A stretch of 6,299 bases of DNA, from assembly GCA_021802595.1 (NCBI GenBank), contig JAJZRT010000238.1, positions 1 to 6,299 of the forward strand, given 5' to 3'. Below, piece by piece: positions 1 through 5,859 of this stretch (positions are counted from its first letter, which is position 1; every line of letters starts with the position of its first letter). This DNA is from Pseudomonadota bacterium. GTDB taxonomy: Bacteria > Pseudomonadota > Gammaproteobacteria > Burkholderiales > Thiobacillaceae. The notes beneath the pieces are model-generated. The model ran no database searches and had not been told where the DNA came from. It saw only the letters and a program-made list of their open reading frames with translations. Position numbers and translations under genes: made by a program.

Positions 1-2
1 GC

Positions 3-191
3 ACGCAGGCCGTCTACGTGCAGACCGGAGGCGACCGATTCGAGCGCAGGGTCGTGCAGACCGGGGCGCGCGACGGCGACCGGGTCGCCATCCTCTCGGG
101 CCTGGAGCCGGGGCAGCGCGTGGTCAGCAAGGGCGCCTACCTGATCCGCCTGTCCACCTCGAAGGCCGGCCCCTCCGGTCATGCGCACTAA
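3..191 (+). CDS. C-terminal end of RND efflux periplasmic adaptor (membrane fusion protein), partial
   Basis: The window opens inside a reading frame whose last 62 codons end at TAA 189-191. The translated tail contains the pattern of the adaptor's membrane-proximal domain: a beta-strand with RVVQTG, then DGDRVAILSGLEPGQRVVSKGAYLI. The G-L-x-x-G-x-x-V-V motif followed by a hydrophobic 'GAYLI' strand is typical of CusB/CzcB-type HlyD-family subunits. These link the inner-membrane RND pump to the outer-membrane channel in the periplasm. The short tail after it (SKAGPSGHAH) is rich in Ser/Gly/His. The pump gene starts 10 bases downstream, so the two are one operon. The 5' part lies outside the window. 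The adaptor family is fairly secure from tail plus context; the metal is not determinable. Confidence 0.8.
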   Translation, partial: TQAVYVQTGGDRFERRVVQTGARDGDRVAILSGLEPGQRVVSKGAYLIRLSTSKAGPSGHAH

Positions 192-200
192 GGGGCGGCC

Positions 201-2357
201 ATGATTGGACAAATCATTCAATGGTCGTTACGCAACCGGCTGTTCGTCGTCCTCGGTGCGCTGCTCCTGCTGGTCTGGGGCGGCGTCGAGACGACGCGGA
301 CGCCGGTGGACGTGTTTCCCGACCTGACGGCGCCGACCGTCACCGTCGTCACCGAGGCCGAGGGCATGGCGCCGGCGGACATGGAGGCGCTGGTCACCTT
401 CCCGATCGAAACCGCCCTGAACGGCGCGCCCGGCGTGCGCCGCGTGCGCTCGGCGACCAAGATCGGGCTATCAACGATCACCGTCGAATTCGCCTGGGGC
501 ACCGACGGCTACCTGGCCCGTCAGGTCGTCGCCGAGAAGCTGCAACTGGCCAAGGCGTCGCTGCCGCCGGGCATCGAGGCGCCGATCATGGCGCCGGCGG
601 CGTCGGTGATGGGCGAAATCATGTTCATCGCACTGACTTCCGAGAAGGCCGGTGAACATTCAACGGTGGCGCTCAAGAACACCGCCGACTACGTGCTCCG
701 CAAGCGCCTCCTGGCCGTGCCCGGCGTCGCCGAGGTGCTGCCGATCGGCGGCGACCTCCAGCAGTTCCAGGTCACCTTGAAACCGGAGCGGCTGGCCGCC
801 TACGGGCTGACCATCGACGAGGTGGTCAGGGCCGTCGAGGGCGCCAACAAGAACGCCGCCGCCGGTTTCTACGCCGAGAACGGGCAGGAGTACCTGATCC
901 AGGGCATCGGTCGCGTGCGCCGCGTCGAGGATGTCGCTGAAGCGGTGGTCGCCGTGAAGAAAGGGCAGCCGGTGCTGATCCGTCACGTCGCCGATGTGGC
1001 CCTCGGCACGGCGGTCGTGCGCGGGGTGGGTTCGACGCGTGGCAAACCGGCGGTCGTGCTCGGCATCCAGCGCCAGCCCTCGGCCAACACGCTCGAACTG
1101 ACGCGCACGCTCGACGCGACAATCGCCGACATCCAGAAGTCGCTGCCGCTCGGCATGAAGATCGAGAACCGGCTGTTCCGCCAGGCCGACTTCATCGAGG
1201 TGTCGATCGAGAACCTGCTCGCCGCGCTACGCGACGGCGCGATCCTGGTGGTCGCGATCGTCTTCGCCTTCCTGCTCTCGGCGCGTTCGACGGCCATCAC
1301 GCTGGTCGCGCTGCCCCTGTCGATCGTCGCCGCGATCCTGTCGATGAAGGCGCTCGGCGCGACGATCAACACGATGACGCTGGGCGGCATCGCAATCGCG
1401 CTCGGCGCGCTGGTGGACGACGCGATCATCGTCGTCGAGAACATCGTCCGCCGGCTGCGACAGAACCACGCCAAACCCGAGCACCAGCGCGAATCGACGA
1501 TGCACGTCGTCTTCCTGGCGACCAAGGAGATCCAGGGCTCGATCGTCTTCGCGACGCTGATCATCATGCTGGTCTTCGTGCCGCTGTTCTTCCTGTCGGG
1601 CGTCGAGGGCCGGCTGATGGTGCCGCTGGGGCTGGCCTACGTGATCTCCCTGTTCGCCTCGCTGCTGATCTCGATCACCGTCACGCCGGTGCTGGCGTCG
1701 ATGTTCCTCGGCAAGGCGAAGGAGGTGCAGGGGCATCACGAACCGCGTTTCGTTGAATGGCTGCGCGCGGTCTACCGGCGCTCGCTGGACGCCACCGTCG
1801 ATCGATGGAAAGCCATTTCGATCGCCAGCGGCGGTTTGCTGGTCGCCGCACTGATCGGCCTCGGCATGGCCGGCCAGTCCTTCCTGCCGGACTTCAACGA
1901 AGGCACCCTGACGGTGGGCGTCGAAACGATTCCCGGCACAGCGCTTGCCGAGTCGGCCAAACTTGGCCAGATGGTCGAGGAAGTGCTGCTGACGCATCCC
2001 GAAGTGGTTGCCACGGCCCGCCGGACCGGCCGCTCGCCGCTCGACCCGCACGCACTCGACGTGCACCAGTCCGAACTCGAAGTCAGCCTGAAGATGCAGG
2101 GGCGCAGCAAGGAGGAATTCCTGTCTGCGCTACGGGCCGACTTCGCCAAGCTGGCCGGGGTGCAGGTCGTCGTCGGGCAACCGATCTCGCATCGCATCGA
2201 CCACATGCTGTCGGGCACGCGCGCCAACATCGCGGTGAAGATTTTCGGCACCGAACTGCCGGAACTGCGCAGGCTGGCCGAGCAGGTCAAGGGCGTCATT
2301 CAGCAGGTCGAAGGCGCGGTGGACGTGCAGCCCGAGCAGCAGGAGGAAAAGCGATGA
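201..2357 (+). pseudogene. CusA/CzcA-family RND heavy-metal efflux pump, 3'-truncated
   Basis: The product is the inner-membrane proton-driven pump of a tripartite RND efflux complex. It starts at ATG 201 behind AGGGG (191-195). Visible order: TM1 (about residues 10-31), periplasmic porter domain with the DVFPDLTAPTVTV signature (38-50), a helix cluster at about 337-416 with the TM4 motif GALVDDAIIVVEN (D406, D407, E413; the acidic residues are expected in proton relay), a second helix cluster about 434-504, TM7 about 538-560, then LPDFNEGTL at the start of the second porter domain. The GALVDDAIIVVEN motif places it in the broad CusA/CzcA family rather than the classical CzcA or CusA subclass, so the metal is uncertain. 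The family is usually about 1020-1070 residues; this ORF has 718. Homology appears to stop near DVQPEQQ (about 2334-2342), followed by the non-family tail EEKR. TM8-TM12 are absent, so the pump should not work. Confidence 0.85.
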
Positions 2358-2419
2358 CCGGCGCTATCCGCTTGAACCCGCAGGCGCTCGCGCTGGGCGG
2401 CAACGCTTCGATTGTGTAG
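2354..2419 (+). CDS. Very short ORF (21 aa) with strong Shine-Dalgarno, overlapping the premature pump stop
   Basis: AGGAGG at 2341-2346 lies 7 bases before ATG 2354, which overlaps the TGA that ends the truncated pump (ATGA). The 21-residue product reads MTGAIRLNPQALALGGNASI plus V and stops at TAG 2417-2419. I do not recognise it. It may be the 5' end of a gene cut off by rearrangement, the junction product of the event that truncated the pump, or chance. The good ribosome site and coupling are the only support; length and lack of family argue against a functional gene. Confidence 0.25.
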   Translation: MTGAIRLNPQALALGGNASIV

Positions 2420-2467
2420 TATGAACGCGGTTTGGCACAGGCTGCCGCCCCACCACCAATACACAAA

Positions 2468-2495
2468 GGTCAACAGTTCGCTGTTGGCCTTTTTT
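2468..2495 (+). terminator. Rho-independent terminator
   Basis: GGTCAACAG pairs with CTGTTGGCC (nine pairs, one of them T:G wobble) around a TTCG tetraloop, a very stable combination. Six T residues follow directly (2490-2495). On the minus strand the stem is followed only by TTTGTGT, so it works best for plus-strand transcripts. It would end readthrough from the efflux operon and insulate the AbiE operon. No intact gene now ends just before it, which suggests its original gene was lost. Confidence 0.85.
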
Positions 2496-2535
2496 CTTGC
2501 GCGCTCCCGCGTGTTCGCGGGGATTCCTGCGGAAG

Positions 2536-2646
2536 CCTGCGGACTTCCTTCCTCCGGTCGTCTCGCCCATCTCGGCCCCATTTCGCTCTCTCCTGGCCAT
2601 TCTTCTCTCCAGCCTCGCTCGCCGGCTAAGGGCCGAAGTCCGCAGA
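2536..2646. repeat. Long-spaced inverted repeat (exact 10-bp core arms)
   Basis: TGCGGACTTC (2538-2547) is exactly complementary, reversed, to GAAGTCCGCA (2635-2644). Allowing a 2-base bulge the match extends outward by GCC/GGC. The left arm also overlaps a tandem CCTGCGGA repeat with 10-bp period. The 87-base interior is pyrimidine-rich. It could be a weak RNA structure, a recombinase or transfer-origin site remnant, or chance. Confidence 0.4.
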
Positions 2647-2749
2647 GGCCGCAACGTGGACCTATACAGATCAATGGGTTACGTGCTGACGAATCAAACG
2701 GTTGGATTGCGGCATCGGCAGGCAAAGGAAACCATGGCCGTTGTGTTTT

Positions 2750-2775
2750 GTCGGTAGTTCTTGACAGCTACCGAC
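2750..2775. promoter_or_regulatory. Candidate AbiEi operator (inverted repeat across the -35 box)
   Basis: GTCGGTAG (2750-2757) and CTACCGAC (2768-2775) form an exact 8-bp inverted repeat with a 10-base spacer, so half-site centres are 18 bp apart. The -35 hexamer TTGACA sits in the spacer. AbiEi antitoxins of characterised AbiE systems repress their own operon by binding inverted repeats in the promoter. Position and symmetry here fit that role. Binding by this protein is inferred. Confidence 0.6.
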
Positions 2776-2790
2776 GTTTCGCAACATTAT
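2761..2790 (+). promoter_or_regulatory. Sigma70-type promoter of the AbiE operon
   Basis: A perfect -35 TTGACA (2761-2766) is followed after 18 bases by CATTAT (2785-2790), a 4/6 match to TATAAT. Initiation 6-8 bases downstream would fall at about 2796-2798, on the ATG at 2797. No Shine-Dalgarno precedes that ATG, so the mRNA may be leaderless. The TTG at 2761 that opens the longest reading frame is better explained as the -35 box than as a start codon. Confidence 0.6.
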
Positions 2791-2796
2791 GACGAC

Positions 2797-3396
2797 ATGG
2801 ACAGTTCGCACCAGAGCATTCTGGATCTTGCCGCCCAGCGCGGCCTTATTCGCCCACGCGATCTCAATGAGCGTGGGCTGCCCACGATCGCCCTCACGCG
2901 GCTGGTGCGGCAAGGGCTGCTCCAGCGCGTGGGACGGGGCCTGTACGCAATTCCGGACCGGGCCGTCTCGGAACACGGCGCACTCTCCGAGGTGGCACGC
3001 AAGCACCCGCAAGCCATCGTCTGCCTGCTGTCGGCACTGCGCCTACATGAACTCACCACACAGTCGCCGTTCGAGGTCTGGCTGGCAATTCCCAACAAGG
3101 CACGCGCGCCAAAGATGGACTATCCCCCGCTGCGCATCGTGCGCTTCTCTGGCGCCGCGCTGACGGAGGGGGTCGAGGAGCACCTCATCGATGGTGTGCC
3201 GGTGCGCGTGACCAACGTCGCCCGGACCGTGGCTGACTGCTTCAAGTTCCGCAACAAGATCGGCCTCGATGTCGCGCTGGAGGCGCTACAGGAGTCCTGG
3301 CGTGCCAAGCGCGTCAGCATGGATGAACTTTGGCGTTTTGCTGCGCTGTGCCGTGTGGCCAATGTGATGCGCCCCTACATGGAAAGCCTGTCATGA
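2797..3396 (+). CDS. abiEi: AbiEi-family antitoxin / transcriptional repressor (type IV toxin-antitoxin)
   Basis: This 199-residue protein is the antitoxin of an AbiE abortive-infection pair. An N-terminal winged helix-turn-helix spans about residues 4-55 (helices around SILDLAAQRGLIRPRDL and TIALTRLVRQGLL, wing around VGRGLYAIPD). It is followed by the family's C-terminal domain, with LLSALRLHELT, a VWLAIP strand, and VTNVARTVADCFKFRNKIG near residue 140. In this family the antitoxin does not need to bind the toxin; it opposes toxicity and represses the operon. ATG 2797 is preferred because it begins just before the first helix and lies at the predicted transcription start; an in-frame TTG at 2761 would add 12 residues but coincides with the -35 box. 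The stop overlaps the toxin ATG by ATGA. Family assignment is strong; antitoxin activity is inferred. Confidence 0.88.
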   Translation: MDSSHQSILDLAAQRGLIRPRDLNERGLPTIALTRLVRQGLLQRVGRGLYAIPDRAVSEHGALSEVARKHPQAIVCLLSALRLHELTTQSPFEVWLAIPNKARAPKMDYPPLRIVRFSGAALTEGVEEHLIDGVPVRVTNVARTVADCFKFRNKIGLDVALEALQESWRAKRVSMDELWRFAALCRVANVMRPYMESLS

Positions 3397-4319
3397 ACCA
3401 GCGCAACATGGCCGCCTCGGTGCGCGCCCGCCTGCTCAACCGCGCCCGCGAGACCCGGCAAGACTTCAATCTGATCTTGACCCGCTATGCGCTTGAGCGC
3501 CTGCTTTACCGGCTCAGCATCTCCCCCCACGCCGACCAGTTCCTGCTGAAAGGTGCGCTGCTGTTCGACTTGTGGTTCGACATCCCGCATCGTCCGACAC
3601 GCGACGCCGATCTGCTGGGCTTCGGCTCGGCCGAGATCCCGCATGTCGAGGCGGCGTTTCGGGACATCTGTACGGTGGAACTGGACGACGGCATACGCTT
3701 CCAGCCTGACTCGGTACACGCGGAGGAGATCCGCAAGGAAGCCAACTACTCCGGTGTCCGGGTCACGCTGATCGGCCTGTTGGACGGTGCCCGATGCCAC
3801 GTGCAGGTCGACGTGGGTTTCGGCGACGCCGTGACGCCCGGCCCCGAGGCCGTCGACTACCCGGTAATGCTGCCGGACATGCCAGCCCCGAAGCTGCGCG
3901 CCTACCCCCGCTACACGGTTGTCGCCGAGAAGCTGGAGGCACTGGTGTCGCTCGGCATCGCCAACAGCCGCATGAAGGATTACTTCGATCTCTGGATCTT
4001 GTCGCGCTACACCGACTTCGACGGCGCGCTCCTGTGCAAGGCGATCCACGCCACCTTCGAGCGCCGCAGGACACCGCTGCCGGATGGCGTCCCTTTCGGA
4101 TTGAGCGACGAATTCGCGCAGGATCGGCAGAAGCAGACTCAGTGGCAAGCATTCTTGAGGAAGAATGCCTTGGACGAGCTTCAGCTTTCCGAGGTCGTTG
4201 CCGGTCTGCGTGCCTTCCTGTCATTCCCGCTGGACGCGCTCCAGCAAGGTGCTGCATTTCCGCAAACATGGCTTGCCGGAAACGGGTGGATGTCGAGCGG
4301 CGAGGAATCGGGCCGATGA
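3393..4319 (+). CDS. abiEii: AbiEii-family nucleotidyltransferase toxin (type IV toxin-antitoxin)
   Basis: A 308-residue toxin of the AbiEii/DUF1814 nucleotidyltransferase-like family, usually about 280-310 residues, so complete. Family motifs are all visible: motif I LLKGALLFDLW (K53, G54), motif II RPTRDADLLG (D71 and D73, the metal-binding acidic pair), motif III VQVDVGFGD (D140, D145), and motif IV with VVAEKLEALVSLG (K180) and SRMKDYFDLW (K195, D196, D199). Members arrest growth on phage infection; related MenA-type enzymes add pyrimidine nucleotides to tRNA acceptor stems. The substrate here is unknown. Translation starts at ATG 3393 with GGAAAG at 3381-3386 and is coupled to abiEi by ATGA. 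The C-terminal helical region (about 210-308) is the more variable domain. The stop overlaps the next gene, again by ATGA. No key residue is missing, so it is probably functional. Confidence 0.9.
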   Translation: MNQRNMAASVRARLLNRARETRQDFNLILTRYALERLLYRLSISPHADQFLLKGALLFDLWFDIPHRPTRDADLLGFGSAEIPHVEAAFRDICTVELDDGIRFQPDSVHAEEIRKEANYSGVRVTLIGLLDGARCHVQVDVGFGDAVTPGPEAVDYPVMLPDMPAPKLRAYPRYTVVAEKLEALVSLGIANSRMKDYFDLWILSRYTDFDGALLCKAIHATFERRRTPLPDGVPFGLSDEFAQDRQKQTQWQAFLRKNALDELQLSEVVAGLRAFLSFPLDALQQGAAFPQTWLAGNGWMSSGEESGR

Positions 4320-4804
4320 CCTGGAATCCCGATCTGCTCTTGGAGGATTTTCACCGTGTCGCCGGCATGGCTGGCGTCTCGTTGGCGCTTGATGCCATCG
4401 CGATCGAGCGGTGCCCTGCGCCGCACGTGCCGCCCAAGACATTACCGCCCGGCACCATGGCGGTGTACGTCTTCTCGTTTGGGCCTCATGTGCTGAAGGT
4501 CGGGAAGGTCGGCCCCAACAGCGCTGCTCGCTACACGGCTCAACACTACAACGCCGGCAGCGCGAAGAGCACTCTGGCAGCCTCCTTGATCAAACACGGC
4601 GAGCGCATCGGCGTCGCCGGCCTGAACGAAATGAACGTCCCCGGCTGGATCAGGGAGCACACCGATCGGGTGAACTTCATCCTCGATGCGTCGCTCGGTG
4701 TCCACGTCCTCAACCTCCTCGAGGCATTTCTGCAGTGCCGCCTCCGGCCTGAGTTCGAGGGATTTGCCAGCCAACGGATCGATCGCGAGGGCGGACAGGC
4801 ATGA
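4316..4804 (+). CDS. GIY-YIG-like nuclease-fold protein, third gene of the AbiE operon
   Basis: This 162-residue product shows a divergent GIY-YIG arrangement: AVY (49-51) for the GIY strand, then nine residues, then KVG (61-63) for YIG, R72 nine residues after that glycine, H77 five further on, and E136 in LLEAFLQCRLRPEFE for the metal-binding glutamate. Spacing matches the family although the leading Gly and the second Tyr are replaced. The first 45 residues are a separate helical segment ending in a Pro-rich linker. GIY-YIG domains cut DNA in homing, repair and restriction enzymes; the canonical second Tyr is lost in some active members, so activity is possible but unproven. GAGGA (4302-4306) precedes the ATG, which overlaps the toxin stop (ATGA), and the gene's own TGA overlaps the following ATG. 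Such coupling implies co-expression with AbiE. Fold assignment is from motif spacing only. Confidence 0.6.
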   Translation: MTWNPDLLLEDFHRVAGMAGVSLALDAIAIERCPAPHVPPKTLPPGTMAVYVFSFGPHVLKVGKVGPNSAARYTAQHYNAGSAKSTLAASLIKHGERIGVAGLNEMNVPGWIREHTDRVNFILDASLGVHVLNLLEAFLQCRLRPEFEGFASQRIDREGGQA

Positions 4805-4897
4805 AAGAGGACATCCTCGAACAAATGGTGGACGAGTACCTGCAGCACAAAGGGTACTTCACCCGGCACAACATCAAGTTTCGACCTGCCGGCGATC
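4801..4897 (+). pseudogene. N-terminal remnant of a large protein, possibly a PD-(D/E)XK-like nuclease
   Basis: ATG 4801 overlaps the preceding stop by ATGA and has GAGGG at 4787-4791. The first 30 or so codons (MKEDILEQMVDEYLQHKGYF followed by TRHNIKFRPA) read as real coding sequence. They resemble, from memory, the N-terminus of restriction-nuclease-like proteins in defence loci; this recall is moderate and not decisive. After about codon 32 the frame becomes Arg/Asp/Gly-rich (e.g. RNRRLPVRRGQGQEGCPSDD), typical of an out-of-frame reading of another gene. No catalytic core remains, so the gene is broken at about 4890-4900. By chance the frame stays open and runs in frame into the metallopeptidase at 5086, giving a 337-codon open frame to 5814. 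Confidence 0.6.
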
Positions 4898-5089
4898 ATG
4901 TGTGTTCAACGCAACAAAAAGGTGGGCTTTTGGGACGACTTGGACGCGCAACGTCGAACGATGAACGAAATCGACGACTACCTGTACGACGAGGTCAAGG
5001 ACAAGAAGGGTGTCCCTCTGACGACCGGCGAGATGGACGACATCATCGACCGGACGATGCAGCTCGCCAGGCATCGGATGGCGGTATGA
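4898..5089 (+). pseudogene. C-terminal remnant, probably of a type I restriction HsdR subunit
   Basis: This frame (63 codons ending TGA 5087-5089) is the coding one here: VGFWDDLDAQRRTMNEIDDY, then LYDEV, VPLTTGEMDDIIDRTMQL and ARHRM. The pattern (aromatic-Trp, then A-Q, a helix leading to I-D-x-Y-L, a hydrophobic-Pro strand, an acidic M-D-x-I helix, and a final L-A-R helix) fits the extreme C-terminus of HsdR-type translocase/endonuclease subunits. The ATGA overlap with a YgjP-type peptidase, a frequent neighbour of hsdR, supports it. The ATG at 4898 is probably an internal Met: the frame is open further upstream into the sequence belonging to the 4801 remnant, so the real start was lost by deletion. 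All ATPase and nuclease domains, and any hsdM and hsdS, are absent. HsdR identity is inferred; that it is a gene end is secure. Confidence 0.55.
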
Positions 5090-5814
5090 GCGACAGAAGC
5101 GGCTTGGTCTGCTACGGCGACGAGGTTATCCGCTATGAGATTGTCGAGCGCCCGTCGAGACGAACACTGGGCATCGAGGTGCACCCCGGAGGGCGTGTTC
5201 TCGTGCTTGCCCCCAGGGGGTGCGATGACGCAACCATAGACGAGAAGCTTCGCTTGCGGGCAGGGTGGGTCAGTCGTCAGCTGGCAACGTTCTCTCGGTA
5301 TGAAAGACACACCGCGCCCAGGCAGTATCTCAGCGGTGAATCGCATCGCTACCTTGGACGACAGTACCGCTTGCGCGTCAAGGCAAACGACTCGGACGCC
5401 CGTCAGGATCATGTGAAACTGACCCGTGGCGAAATGTGGGTCATCAGCCCGGGAGAACTTCCCCCCGCAAAGGTAAAGGCGCTCCTGCGACGCTGGTATC
5501 TTGGTCGAGCCCGTGAGGTGTTCGATGCTGTGCTGACGGATGCCTTTGATACGTTCCAGCGACTTGGGCACGAGAGGCCACGCATCGTAGTACGCGAGAT
5601 GCGTAGCCGATGGGGAAGCTTGTCTCCTGGTGGGCAGATGACCTTGAACTCACGGTTGGTGCAAGCACCACGGCCCTGTGTCGAATATGTGATCGTGCAC
5701 GAGCTCTGCCACCTGGTGCACAAGAATCACAGCTCAGAGTTTTTCGCTTTGCTTGGACAGATTTTGCCGGATTGGCAGGCGCGCAAGCAGAGACTTGAGC
5801 ACGCCCTACTCTGA
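5086..5814 (+). CDS. YgjP/DUF45-type (SprT-like, M48-like) zinc metallopeptidase
   Basis: This 242-residue protein has full family architecture. An N-terminal beta-rich region (about 8-60: IRYEIVERPSRRTLGIEV, VLVLAPRG) is followed by YLSGESHRYLGRQYRL (about 85-100), the central REMRSRWGSLSPGG signature (W176) with LNSRLV, and the zinc site VIVHELCHLVHKNH: H205 and H209 as ligands, E206 as the catalytic base, and H215 as the likely third ligand. Usual length is about 220-250, so it is complete. It is cytoplasmic, with no signal peptide. Homologues are frequent last genes of type I restriction operons; their role there is not established. ATG 5086 overlaps the HsdR-like stop (ATGA), and only a weak GG-rich site precedes it, so translation was probably coupled to hsdR. 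It may still be expressed from the AbiE promoter, or as a longer fusion from 4801. Confidence 0.88.
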   Translation: MSDRSGLVCYGDEVIRYEIVERPSRRTLGIEVHPGGRVLVLAPRGCDDATIDEKLRLRAGWVSRQLATFSRYERHTAPRQYLSGESHRYLGRQYRLRVKANDSDARQDHVKLTRGEMWVISPGELPPAKVKALLRRWYLGRAREVFDAVLTDAFDTFQRLGHERPRIVVREMRSRWGSLSPGGQMTLNSRLVQAPRPCVEYVIVHELCHLVHKNHSSEFFALLGQILPDWQARKQRLEHALL

Positions 5815-5859
5815 TTGCAATGTGACGTTCAGCACCGATGAGTTCGATACGAAGACGCG

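Larger units (their letters stand above)
2420..2749. other. Non-coding stretch between the broken pump and the AbiE operon
   Basis: No convincing gene is seen on either strand: the open frames here lack family motifs and ribosome sites. The stretch contains a rho-independent terminator (2468-2495), a pyrimidine-rich tract about 2540-2625 on the plus strand, a tandem CCTGCGGA pair (2526-2533 and 2536-2543), and a 10-bp exact inverted repeat with arms about 87 bases apart. It ends at the operator/promoter of the AbiE operon. Composition is less coding-like than on both sides. It is probably a recombination or island-boundary remnant. Confidence 0.5.

Noticed and set aside
1227..2066. Long open frame (279 codons) on the minus strand inside the pump gene
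   Set aside because: Product is Arg/Gln/His/Asp-rich low-complexity, as expected from the antisense of a high-GC gene with strong third-position bias; the plus frame has full RND motifs.
2431..2447. Sigma54-like promoter (TTGGCACAGGCTGCCGC)
   Set aside because: The -24 TGGCAC matches, but the required GC at -12 is at the wrong spacing (CG instead of GC).
2412..2792. 126-codon plus-strand open frame across the intergenic stretch
   Set aside because: It runs through the terminator hairpin and the AbiE operator/promoter, has no recognisable motif and no credible ribosome site.
2761..2796. TTG at 2761 as the abiEi start, adding 12 residues
   Set aside because: The TTG is part of a perfect -35 box between two operator arms, and no Shine-Dalgarno precedes it; ATG 2797 fits the family N-terminus better.
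3375..4148. 257-codon minus-strand open frame opposite the AbiEii gene
   Set aside because: Shadow of the toxin gene: no family motif, no ribosome site, and composition typical of antisense reading.
3794..4315. Upstream extension of the GIY-YIG-like frame inside the toxin gene
   Set aside because: The extension is Arg/Pro/His-rich out-of-frame reading of abiEii; the ATG at 4316 with GAGGA upstream and ATGA overlap is the natural start.
5815..5851. Promoter upstream of 5860 (TTGCAA ... GATACG)
   Set aside because: Hexamers are about 25 bases apart and both are poor matches.
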